In this document: positions 18,418 through 26,092 of the stretch, one piece after another
How positions within the stretch are numbered: position 1 is the first letter of the stretch
How the letters are laid out: every line of letters starts with the position of its first letter
From: Thermodesulfatator autotrophicus
GTDB taxonomy: Bacteria > Desulfobacterota > Thermodesulfobacteria > Thermodesulfobacteriales > Thermodesulfatatoraceae
Length of the DNA stretch: 64,000 nt
Direction of reading: 5' to 3'
Assembly (NCBI RefSeq): GCF_001642325.1
Contig: NZ_LSFI01000003.1
Location: 1-64,000 of the forward strand
Position numbers and translations under genes: made by a program
The notes under the pieces: model-generated
What the model saw: only the letters and a program-made list of their open reading frames with translations
The model's database searches: none
What the model was told of the DNA's origin: nothing

Positions 18418-19972
18418 GATCGCCTCCCTCGTTAGCGAGAGCATGAGCGATTTCCGAAAGTTCGCTGAGCGAGTGGAAGTCTTTCTCTAACCCCGCAACA
18501 GAAGCAGGCTCTTCAGATGCTCGCTCCATGCGGCTCGCCTTCCACCGCGCGCCATGCTTGACATACCATGCCCGGAAGCGCTTAAATTCCCCAAGGCTTC
18601 CTCCTCCCAATGATGCACCATGCTGTTTGTACTCCGAGTTGCTGAAAAGACCACCTTTCCCGCTTCCTTTGAAAGCGCCTTTAACCTCACCTGTTTCATC
18701 ATCTAAGTACTTCAAAAAAGCCTCTTCGGGAGGCTCCAGGTCCGCGGTTCGTGGAGTTGACGTGGTCTTGAACCAGCCTGGCACATTCGTTTTCACAACA
18801 CCTGTGATGAGTTCATCTTCCGCCACACCATACCCGCTGCTGGTTTTTGCCCCGAAGCCGTATTGGGTGAGCATGGAGCGGATGCCCTTGACCACTGCCT
18901 CAAGGTCGGATTTCGTCGTCTCTTCGTCGGCATCCAGGGGCACATAGAGCAGGGTGAAGACGCCCTGGGTGCCTGCGGGGACGCATTCAAAGTAGATGGG
19001 GTTCTTGCCCGCGCCCGTCTTGCGGTCGTGGGGGTTGATGACCTCCAGGCCGATGCGGTCAAAGAAGGTGGGGTAGAAGTGGAGAGCGCCCTGGAAGCCC
19101 TCTACATTATCTTTACGGTAGCCCTCGGACCGCACCCGTTCTTCAAATTCCCGGGCCATCTGTTCATAGGTTTGTTTATACCGCTTTTCCCATTCTTTTG
19201 CCTGTTCCTCGTCTTCAGGTCGAGGCCCCACAAGATGCAGGGTCAAAGCCCGATTCAGAAATTCGGCTGTGCCGTCTTTCTCGTTGCCAAACAAGCGATA
19301 GAGTCGCAGACGTTCCTGGACAAATTCCGTTTCGTTCTTTTGACCGGAACGCAAATCGTCCACTAACATTCTCATCATCGCCGCCCTAAGCGCCCCCTTC
19401 CACTGGCTGGGAGCCACATAGGGCACCTTGAAGACCCATTCCTTCTTCACCGGGTTATCCAGGATGTAGAAGTCCACATCGTCCTTGCTGATGTAAGGCT
19501 TGCGCAGGGTAAAGTGCACCTGCATGGCCCACGCACCGGGTGGAAAGAGGGCGAGGTCGGGGAAGGAGGGGCTGACTGTCTCATGATGGTTGGCGAGGCC
19601 TAAGATCTGTCCCATCCATCGGAGACGCTGGCAAAGGAAGGTCTGGTAATCGCCACGAGGGCTTTCAAGATCGCCGGCATAATACCAGCGTTGAAGGCCG
19701 TTTTTGCCCTTGGCATAGTCTTTGCATTGTGTAGTTCTGCCCTCACAAACACAATCCACTGCCAGAAGCTGAGCCAGGTGAGACAAGCGAGCCGCACAAT
19801 CGCGTACGACCTGGTGTCCAATGCACCCCTGAAAGATGAATTGCTCAATCTCGGACCGTGCCTGTTGCTGAATTCTTCTTTTTTGCCGATTGTTTTGTTC
19901 GTTGCGAATGTTGATACCTTTCTGGGCGAAAGGTTCATACAAATCAAAGTGCGCCCAAAACTCACGCTTCAT
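18410..19972 (-). CDS. cmr6: Large Cmr6-like RAMP protein
   Basis: The protein of 520 aa contains a Cmr6-type core: PYVAPSQWKGALRAAM, then LEVINPHDRKTGAGKNP with YFECVPAGTQ, and the C-terminal loop YGFGAKTSSGYGVAE. Cmr6 closes the backbone at the crRNA 3' side. Typical Cmr6 is far shorter. Here roughly 160 N-terminal residues (with cysteines such as CVCEGRTTQC) and about 120 C-terminal residues flank the core. The ATG at 19972 follows AGGAGG by six bases. A longer frame to 20053 only re-reads the HEPN gene and is rejected. It overlaps csx11 by 8 bases. Confidence 0.78.
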   Translation of the reverse strand: MKREFWAHFDLYEPFAQKGINIRNEQNNRQKRRIQQQARSEIEQFIFQGCIGHQVVRDCAARLSHLAQLLAVDCVCEGRTTQCKDYAKGKNGLQRWYYAGDLESPRGDYQTFLCQRLRWMGQILGLANHHETVSPSFPDLALFPPGAWAMQVHFTLRKPYISKDDVDFYILDNPVKKEWVFKVPYVAPSQWKGALRAAMMRMLVDDLRSGQKNETEFVQERLRLYRLFGNEKDGTAEFLNRALTLHLVGPRPEDEEQAKEWEKRYKQTYEQMAREFEERVRSEGYRKDNVEGFQGALHFYPTFFDRIGLEVINPHDRKTGAGKNPIYFECVPAGTQGVFTLLYVPLDADEETTKSDLEAVVKGIRSMLTQYGFGAKTSSGYGVAEDELITGVVKTNVPGWFKTTSTPRTADLEPPEEAFLKYLDDETGEVKGAFKGSGKGGLFSNSEYKQHGASLGGGSLGEFKRFRAWYVKHGARWKASRMERASEEPASVAGLEKDFHSLSELSEIAHALANEGGDHA

Positions 19973-20402
19973 CGTTATCCTCCTGGACTGCTTCCACCAG
20001 TTGGCGGGCCATGTGAACCACACGGTGAGCGACTTCCAGGGCTTCCCGGGCATCTTCTTCGCTGAACAGTTCCCAGGGCGTCAGGCCGTGGAGTTCGTCG
20101 CCGTAATCGGTTTGGATGTGGACTTCCGGGCCCAGGGTTTGGCTTTTTTGTATCAGATCTTCCACCGGTTCCCGCCACTTTTGTGGAATCTGCCCCTGTT
20201 GCAATAAAGTGGCAAGAATGTGGGCCGGATTGTGGGTCTTGGGGGGCACGGTAAACAAAGCGATGACGGCCTTCAGCGCATTTTCAACGGCCAGTTGCGC
20301 GTGCGAGATACAGGCCCGCCAGCGCTGGAACTGGAAATCCTGTTCAGCTTCCTCCAGAAAGCCCTGGGCTACTCGAAGCCGGTAGGCCGCATGGGTGCTC
20401 AT
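19962..20402 (-). CDS. HEPN-domain toxin of HEPN-MNT pair
   Basis: The 146-aa helical protein carries RACISH (Arg29-x4-His34), the RX4-6H motif of HEPN ribonucleases. It is the predicted toxin partner of the MNT gene just upstream. The ATG at 20402 overlaps the MNT stop as ATGA and has AGGAGG upstream, which decides against a longer frame starting at 20468. Its end overlaps the cmr6 start region, so toxin and CRISPR genes are translated from one message. HEPN-MNT pairs are known toxin-antitoxin systems in thermophiles. Use as a CRISPR effector is inference. Confidence 0.85.
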   Translation of the reverse strand: MSTHAAYRLRVAQGFLEEAEQDFQFQRWRACISHAQLAVENALKAVIALFTVPPKTHNPAHILATLLQQGQIPQKWREPVEDLIQKSQTLGPEVHIQTDYGDELHGLTPWELFSEEDAREALEVAHRVVHMARQLVEAVQEDNDEA

Positions 20403-20869
20403 GTTTTGGCAACCTCCTGTAAGCGCTTTTCCCAACCCTGGGGAGGTGAACCCTGTTGCCAAAGCCACACGGGTTGCCCATGGATCCTACGACGCACCAG
20501 GCCTATATGGCGTATCTGACGACGCAACTTTTTCAGGAAGTGTTTCATCCGCCCCTGGGCATCGTAAAGAATAACGCCGTCCAGAGCGATGTCCAGGGAA
20601 AGGGGAGTTACCCGCCGGTACCACTCCTCCGGCGTGCGCAGCAGGGGCGCGGCGCAGGCCCTCCACTCCCTGGGCGCCACGGAAAGCCAGAGGCGCTGCC
20701 GGTCCAGGGGGCTGCGGGGCAGACCCTCCACCACGATGAGCAGGTCCCAGTCGCTTTCCTCGGTTGCCTCGCCCCGGGCTCGGGAGCCGAAGAGCACCAC
20801 CGCATCCAGGCGCTCGCCCAGATGCCGGCGGAGGTGTTCAATTAAGTCTTGCAAATCCCGCTTGTTCAT
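20399..20869 (-). CDS. MNT-type nucleotidyltransferase antitoxin
   Basis: The 156-aa minimal nucleotidyltransferase has GSRARGEATEESDWD (Gly28-Ser29, Asp40, Asp42) and a third acidic residue at Asp93 or Asp97. In characterised HEPN-MNT pairs such enzymes add AMP residues to the HEPN toxin and silence it. The first gene of the pair is the antitoxin, coupled to the toxin by an ATGA overlap. The pair is inserted between cmr1 and cmr6 in the same orientation. The C-terminal 40 residues are strongly basic. Confidence 0.88.
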   Translation of the reverse strand: MNKRDLQDLIEHLRRHLGERLDAVVLFGSRARGEATEESDWDLLIVVEGLPRSPLDRQRLWLSVAPREWRACAAPLLRTPEEWYRRVTPLSLDIALDGVILYDAQGRMKHFLKKLRRQIRHIGLVRRRIHGQPVWLWQQGSPPQGWEKRLQEVAKT

Positions 20870-20889
20870 GGCGTAACCTCAAATCTTTT

Positions 20890-20948
20890 CACACGGAGAC
20901 ACGGAGGGGACAGAGAGTTTCTCTCCGTGTTCCCTGTGCCTCTGTGTG
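20890..20948. repeat. 59-base hairpin element (CACACGGAGACACGGAG type)
   Basis: Arms 20890-20917 and 20921-20948 pair over 28 positions around a TTT loop. The differences between arms are A/G changes that keep G-U pairing in RNA on one strand. From memory, similar CACGGAGACACGGAG elements recur between genes in many bacteria. Here it fills the 85-base gap between cmr1 and the MNT gene and may protect or process the message. Confidence 0.7.
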
Positions 20949-20954
20949 GAATCT

Positions 20955-22307
20955 TCATGACGAACATCCTTCAAGCAGTGCTTGGATGTAATTGCCAACT
21001 TTCTCGCCGTTTTGCCGGGCAAACCAGCAAATTTTTACATTGTCCAGGCTCAGGCGTTGCCATAAGGTATTGTTATCTGTAGCAGCCGTGTGCCATTGGC
21101 GCTCTTGAGATACGCCCAGCCAAGTTCGCAAGTGACTGAGCACCATTTTGCGTGTCACACCTCCGGGTAAACCTTCCGGAATCCAGCCCCAGATGCGAAA
21201 CTCCCATCTCTCATTTCCAGCCGGATAGGCATGGGAAACATGAATGAGTGCCCTCTGGCGTTCCACTTTTTTGGTGCTTGAATCTTTTTGTACATCCCTC
21301 AATGAATTCCATTCCGTATTACAATGCTCGCATTGCGCCTTCTTTCGCGGTTTTCCTGAACAATTTTTATGCTCCTCCTTTGAAGGTCTGTGGTCCCACT
21401 CTTGGTGGCATTTGCTACAATACCACCGATCAATTTCTTCAATTTTTCCAAAATCTCCAACATGCCATAAACCATTTACTACACCCATCAACTGCCAGCG
21501 AGCAGGTGCATTAGGATGTCCGTTGTATTGAATGTGGTTGCGAATCAGCTGCCGCAGGTGGTAGCGCGCTACCGGAGCAAGAGGTAAGACGGAAGTCTTC
21601 TCATCTTCCTTGTTGGGGTTCAGACGGGTGGTTTGGGTTCGCAGCCACTGCTCAGGGTTATCCAGAGGAAACCGAATCCTGGCAAAGAAGAATCCGCCCA
21701 GTGAAGGTAAGTCTGGCGACGGCGCTACATTGCGTCGGTTAGGACGCCCTTTCAGTTTGTCAAAAGCCTTCAGAGCCTGTACCACATTTGGTTTTTTATC
21801 ATCAGAGGTTATACAAACGACACCGTACCCCTGCTGCGTCTTTGGCCCGAGCCCGCCCCAGCAGGCGATCAGGCGGAAAGTCAACAACACAGTCTGCCAT
21901 AAGTCTGATTCTGCCCATCCTTCCGGCAGCCGGAGCGCGCGCAGGTGCATTTCTCCCCCGCCCATAAAACCGCGTCCCAAGAACCAACCCCGATTGTTGT
22001 TTACTTTGATTTCCAAACGCCAACCGCGCTTCTCGTTCCACCACACTGGCCCTTCCAGCCGAAAGGCGCGCTGCAACCCTGTGGTGCCGAACACCGCACA
22101 CACATCGCAATATCGCCCGTCTTTGTCAGGACAACGATGATCCCCTGTCACATCACACGCGCTTCCCCCCAGCCCCCGCACGATGGCTTCATACCACCAG
22201 CGAAGGCTACCCAGGATGCCCGTTTCGTGGATGCGGTCCATGGTGCCGTCCACGCCACCGGTGTAAAGCGGGGTTAGCGTCTTAATCTTCACTTTTAAGG
22301 GATCCAT
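20955..22307 (-). CDS. cmr1: Type III subunit Cmr1
   Basis: The protein of 450 aa matches Cmr1 at its start: KIKTLTPLYTGG, ILGSLRWWYEAIVRGLG, then CAVFGTTGLQRAFR and the loop GGLGPKTQQGYG. Cmr1 sits at the crRNA 3' end of the complex and helps target binding. A second region includes a CxxC-type zinc cluster (CSKCHQEW and CEHCNTEW) that is uncommon and may be a lineage feature. The ATG at 22307 is chosen because GGAGG lies five bases before it; the ATG at 22319 falls inside that site. It overlaps cas6 by 26 bases. Confidence 0.86.
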   Translation of the reverse strand: MDPLKVKIKTLTPLYTGGVDGTMDRIHETGILGSLRWWYEAIVRGLGGSACDVTGDHRCPDKDGRYCDVCAVFGTTGLQRAFRLEGPVWWNEKRGWRLEIKVNNNRGWFLGRGFMGGGEMHLRALRLPEGWAESDLWQTVLLTFRLIACWGGLGPKTQQGYGVVCITSDDKKPNVVQALKAFDKLKGRPNRRNVAPSPDLPSLGGFFFARIRFPLDNPEQWLRTQTTRLNPNKEDEKTSVLPLAPVARYHLRQLIRNHIQYNGHPNAPARWQLMGVVNGLWHVGDFGKIEEIDRWYCSKCHQEWDHRPSKEEHKNCSGKPRKKAQCEHCNTEWNSLRDVQKDSSTKKVERQRALIHVSHAYPAGNERWEFRIWGWIPEGLPGGVTRKMVLSHLRTWLGVSQERQWHTAATDNNTLWQRLSLDNVKICWFARQNGEKVGNYIQALLEGCSS

Positions 22308-23073
22308 CTCTACCTCCATCTCTCACCACTTCAATCATCCCAAAACCCTGGCTGTTTCTGGCGCCGAGGCCGGCGTTATAGGCCAGGGAAAAGTAAGGCT
22401 CAGGCAGGTTTAGCTCGTAAAGCCCCATCCAGCCCTTTATCCAGTAATCTTTAAACTTCACGATGGCTTCGTTCTTCTTAGAAACCCGAAGCGGCTTAAG
22501 GTATGCCCCATTTAAAGGCGGAAGCTCTGCTCCTTCTCCCCATAAGGCCTTGGCCTTGCGTTCCAAATTTTCAAAAATCTTTTGGGTAAACTCCTGCTCA
22601 AAAGGAGTGTAAAAATAAGTCTTTTTGCGACCATCTGGAGTCATAAGGGTGCTATGAATAGTTATAGGGGAAAGTGCCCTCATTACTACTGGACCTTTAG
22701 CCTCAACAGGCATTTCCACCTCTACTGCCTCTACCTCGCAAAAGTTCTCACCAAGAAAAAAACTTCCTTTACGAACCAGATGGGTGGCAAAGGATTCAAG
22801 AAGCCTATCATCCACCGCGCCAACTTTTAACTTTACCGAACCGTGAAATGTTATCTCTCGCTTCTTGCGGTTAAAGGTTCGCTTTTTTCCGAGGAGGCGG
22901 GAGAAAGTGAAGAGCTTGAAACGCCTTTTGCCGTAGGTATAACCCTTTTCGTGGTAAAAATGGGCCAGGGTTTCATCAAGAAAACTGTAAATAAAGGCCT
23001 GCACCAAATGGTTATAATGAACAGGCAAAGAAAACTTTTCTTTAGTAACTTTAAAGGTTATGCTTATTCGCAT
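22282..23073 (-). CDS. cas6: crRNA-processing endoribonuclease Cas6
   Basis: The 263-aa RAMP protein has the C-terminal glycine-rich loop GLGARNSQGFGMIE typical of Cas6, and a His near the N-terminus (PVHYNH) that could serve catalysis. It cuts the repeat RNA to release crRNAs. It is the first gene of the whole minus-strand locus and the only Cas6 visible, so it likely serves both type I-B and type III modules. GAGGGTGG precedes the ATG. Composition is closer to the type I-B genes than to the GC-rich cmr genes. Confidence 0.93.
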   Translation of the reverse strand: MRISITFKVTKEKFSLPVHYNHLVQAFIYSFLDETLAHFYHEKGYTYGKRRFKLFTFSRLLGKKRTFNRKKREITFHGSVKLKVGAVDDRLLESFATHLVRKGSFFLGENFCEVEAVEVEMPVEAKGPVVMRALSPITIHSTLMTPDGRKKTYFYTPFEQEFTQKIFENLERKAKALWGEGAELPPLNGAYLKPLRVSKKNEAIVKFKDYWIKGWMGLYELNLPEPYFSLAYNAGLGARNSQGFGMIEVVRDGGRDGSLKSED

Positions 23074-23199
23074 TCCACCCTCAAATTCCCTGATTCAGGT
23101 AATATTAAACCAATACCAATTTGCTGTATAGAAATTTTTTATTTGGGGCTGCTATACCTGGCTAGCTTTTTCTGTAATTGCGGTAATTGCTAGCAAAAT

Positions 23200-23509
23200 A
23201 GCCCTTGTGGCGAGGTGTCTGCGAGACTACTTCGCCTGTCCCGAGCGAAGCGAGGGGCAAAGCCCCGAAACAATCTCTTGTTTCCTCTATCTGCTGAGAC
23301 TGCTTCGCTTCGCTCGCAGTGACAAATAAGGGGGCATTGCAAGCCACGTTCCCCACCTCGTCATGGTGAGCCCTATCAGGGGCGAAGCAATCTTTTTCCG
23401 GGTGATACTAAAAATATTTAGATTGCTTCGGCGACTAAGTCGCCTCGCTATGACGCCTTGTAATGTAAAACTCATTAATTTTACAGAAGTTATTATCTGT
23501 TTTATACTC
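23200..23509. repeat. Dispersed palindromic repeats in cas6-tsaD gap
   Basis: Several family units lie here, for example GAAGCAATCT, GCTTCGCTCGCAGTGACAAA and GCGACTAAGTCGCCTCGC. At the right end an inverted repeat TGTAAAA-N8-TTTTACA (23462-23483) is followed by the element end TTATCTGTTTTATACTCCC (23491-23509), 33 bases before tsaD. The divergent promoters of cas6 and tsaD must lie in 23074-23542. I see no gene here. Confidence 0.75.
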
Positions 23510-23542
23510 CCGGTAATAGTTTTAGTGGGAAGAGAGTAAGCC

Positions 23543-24559
23543 ATGATAATACTTGCTATTGAAACCTCTTGTGACGAAACTGCCTGTGCTATTCTAAAAG
23601 ACGGCAGGTATCTTCTTGCCAATCTAGTGGCCTCGCAGGAAGAACTCCACCGCCGCTATGGAGGCATTGTTCCTGAGCTTGCCTCTCGTAAACACATGGA
23701 AATCATTTTACCTATCACCGAAGAAGCCCTGAAAAAGGCTAATGTAAGCCTGGAAAATATAGACGCAGTTTGTGTAACCAATGGCCCGGGCCTTATTGGT
23801 TCTCTGGTTATTGGAGTCTCTTTTGCCAAGGCCCTGGCTTACGGACAAAAAATCCCCCTTATAGCCTGTGATCACATAAACGCCCATATTCTGGCGGTAT
23901 TTCTGGAAAAAGAAAGGCCGCCCTTCCCTTTCGTTGCCCTGGTGGTTTCAGGAGGGCATACCGCTCTTTTCTGGGTTAAAGACTATCTTGAGTTCTATCT
24001 TCTCGGGCAAACCCGAGACGACGCCGCTGGTGAGGCCTTTGACAAAGTGGCCAAGCTTCTTGGCCTTGGCTATCCTGGTGGGCGCATCATAAGCCGCCTG
24101 GCTGAAGAAGGAAACCCAGACCTTATCCCCCTCCCCCGCCCCATGCTTGATAAACCAGGCTTTGACTTTAGTTTTTCAGGCCTTAAAACCGCGGTGGTAA
24201 ATTACGTGAACGACTTAAAACAAAAGGGGCTGAGCATTCCCCTACACGACCTTTGTGCTGCCTTTGAAAAGGCCGTGGTAGAGGTGCTTAAAGAAAAGGC
24301 CCTGGCGGCTCTTTCAGCCACCAACTGCCAGCACCTGGTTCTTGCTGGTGGAGTGGCAGCTAACAAGCGCTTGAGGGAAACTTTGAAACAGGAGGCCCAG
24401 AAGAAAAACTTCAGGCTTTACCTGCCAAGCCCTGAGTTTTGCACGGATAACGCCGCGATGGTGGCGGTTTGTGGTTATCGCAAATACTTACGAGGTGAAT
24501 TTGCCTCCCTTGACCTTGATGTTTATGCCAGAGCAACCTTTAAAAAACTCTCCCTCTAA
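23543..24559 (+). CDS. tsaD: tRNA threonylcarbamoyladenosine transferase TsaD
   Basis: The 338-aa protein transfers threonylcarbamoyl to A37 of ANN-decoding tRNAs with TsaB, TsaE and TsaC. The ASKHA fold shows AIETSCDET at the start, the metal-binding RKHMEIILP segment (usually HxxxH; here one His is visible), VVSGGHTAL, and the C-terminal VLAGGVAANKRLR. Length is typical. It overlaps the next gene, rsmA, in a two-gene operon. Its upstream region coincides with the end of a dispersed repeat. The identification is secure. Confidence 0.97.
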   Translation: MIILAIETSCDETACAILKDGRYLLANLVASQEELHRRYGGIVPELASRKHMEIILPITEEALKKANVSLENIDAVCVTNGPGLIGSLVIGVSFAKALAYGQKIPLIACDHINAHILAVFLEKERPPFPFVALVVSGGHTALFWVKDYLEFYLLGQTRDDAAGEAFDKVAKLLGLGYPGGRIISRLAEEGNPDLIPLPRPMLDKPGFDFSFSGLKTAVVNYVNDLKQKGLSIPLHDLCAAFEKAVVEVLKEKALAALSATNCQHLVLAGGVAANKRLRETLKQEAQKKNFRLYLPSPEFCTDNAAMVAVCGYRKYLRGEFASLDLDVYARATFKKLSL

Positions 24560-25385
24560 AATCCCTTCAGCCAGAGAGCTTTTAAGGCGCTATGACCTTA
24601 AGGCCAAAAAAAGCCTGGGGCAAAACTTCCTGGCTGACCCCAGGATAGCCCAAAAAATAGTGGCCTTAAGCGGCCTTCCAGAAGAAAAAATCGTGGTGGA
24701 ACTGGGCGTAGGCCTTGGCACCCTTACCTATGCTCTCGCCCAAAAGGCCCAAAAGGTAATAGGCTTTGAGCTTGACCAGAACCTTATAGAAATCCTTGAA
24801 AAAGAAAGTTTTCTCACGCCAACCGTGGAAATAAGACACGGCGACATTTTAAAACTTGACTACCATGCTTTATCAGAAGAAATAGGCCAGAAGCTTATTC
24901 TTTTTGGTAACCTGCCGTATTACCTTTCAAGTCGCCTTTTGTGGGAATTAATTCAAAGCCGAAAAAACATAGATTTTTGCGTTTTTATGTTTCAGAAAGA
25001 AGTGGCGGAAAGACTTCTCGCCAGGCCCGGCCACAAAAACTACGGACCACTGAGCATCCTTCTTGCCTTAACCGCTGAAACAGAAAAGCTAATGGATCTT
25101 TCGCCTGGATGCTTTTATCCCCCTCCTGAAGTGCGCTCAAGCCTTATAAAAATAAAATTTTTGAATGACTCCCTACCCAATGAAAAAAAACTGCTTCAAG
25201 TCCTTAAAGCTTCTTTTGCCAATCGTCGTAAAAAGCTTGCTACTAACCTGAGAGCCCTTGACCTGAGTAAAGATGAAGCCAGAAATCTTTTAGAAGAAAT
25301 AGACATTTCTCCAGACGCCAGGGCCGAGGAGCTACCTCCTGAAAAGTTCCTGGCCCTGGCAGAGAAACTCTCTAAAGACGGGTAA
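24519..25385 (+). CDS. rsmA: 16S rRNA dimethyladenosine transferase RsmA (KsgA)
   Basis: It dimethylates two adjacent adenosines near the 3' end of 16S rRNA. Motifs are KKSLGQNFL, VELGVGLGTLTYALA (SAM binding), GFELDQN and GNLPYYLSS (the NLPY catalytic motif). The open frame reaches back to 24471, but that would overlap tsaD by about 89 bases. The ATG at 24519 (or 24525) gives a normal N-terminus of 288 aa. Neither has a clear ribosome-binding site, suggesting coupling to tsaD translation. The 3' end overlaps the convergent amidotransferase gene by 14 bases. Confidence 0.94.
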   Translation: MFMPEQPLKNSPSKIPSARELLRRYDLKAKKSLGQNFLADPRIAQKIVALSGLPEEKIVVELGVGLGTLTYALAQKAQKVIGFELDQNLIEILEKESFLTPTVEIRHGDILKLDYHALSEEIGQKLILFGNLPYYLSSRLLWELIQSRKNIDFCVFMFQKEVAERLLARPGHKNYGPLSILLALTAETEKLMDLSPGCFYPPPEVRSSLIKIKFLNDSLPNEKKLLQVLKASFANRRKKLATNLRALDLSKDEARNLLEEIDISPDARAEELPPEKFLALAEKLSKDG

Positions 25386-26082
25386 AGCGGTCTAAAAGCT
25401 TAAAAAGCATTTCGTGACAGAATTCGTATAACTCCGGTTGCCCTTTTATAGCTTCTGGGTCCTGAACATAAGGGCCACCAGGCTCAAGGTCTTCAGCGCT
25501 GTTCTCTAAAAGCCCTGCCACCAGGTCAGGAGTAACTTCCAGGTGAAATTGCAAGGCAAGGATGCGGTCTTCATGAAGAAAGGCCTGATTTTCGCAGGCT
25601 TCAGAACGCGCCAGGTGAATGGCCTCTGGAGGAAGGGAAAAAGTCTCCCCATGCCAGTGAAAAACCTCAAGAGAATGAGGCCAGTCTCTAAAAAGGCGGA
25701 GGCCTCTGGCAGCAGGCGTAAGCTCAACTGGAAACCAGCCTATTTCTTTGTAACGATTGGGATAAACCTCTGCACCAAGGGCCTCGGCCAGAAGCTGGGC
25801 CCCCAGGCAAATACCAAGAATCTTTATTCTTTCTTCATCTTCACCAATAATGTTGCGCAAAAAGGCCTTTTCTTCTGAGAGCCACTGAAACTGGTCTTCA
25901 TCATGCACGCTCATAGGCCCGCCCATAAGAACCAAAAAGTCAAAATCAAGGGCTGAGGGAAAGGGCTCATCTAAAAAAACTTTAGTGTGAGTTACTTCAT
26001 AGCTTCGGCTCCGAGCCCAATCAAGAATCACCCCAGGGGTTTCAAAAGGCACATGTTGGATATAATGAAGACGTTTTTTCAT
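25372..26082 (-). CDS. Class I glutamine amidotransferase-like protein
   Basis: The 236-aa protein has the triad of class I amidotransferases: Cys in ILGICLGAQLLAEAL and His/Glu in LQFHLEVT. It resembles stand-alone GMP-synthase-like amidotransferases whose substrates are often unknown. The ATG at 26082 follows GGAGAAAGAAA, so a longer frame to 26178 is rejected. It lies ten bases downstream of the DAHP synthase gene and probably shares its message. A role linked to aromatic biosynthesis is possible but not shown. Confidence 0.88.
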   Translation of the reverse strand: MKKRLHYIQHVPFETPGVILDWARSRSYEVTHTKVFLDEPFPSALDFDFLVLMGGPMSVHDEDQFQWLSEEKAFLRNIIGEDEERIKILGICLGAQLLAEALGAEVYPNRYKEIGWFPVELTPAARGLRLFRDWPHSLEVFHWHGETFSLPPEAIHLARSEACENQAFLHEDRILALQFHLEVTPDLVAGLLENSAEDLEPGGPYVQDPEAIKGQPELYEFCHEMLFKLLDRFTRL

Positions 26083-26092
26083 TTTCTTTCTC

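Noticed and set aside
19973-20053. N-terminal extension of the Cmr6-like protein
   Set aside because: It re-reads the HEPN coding sequence; AGGAGG before the ATG at 19972 decides the start.
23162-23622. Minus-strand frames in the cas6-tsaD gap
   Set aside because: They consist of dispersed repeat sequence and tsaD shadow.
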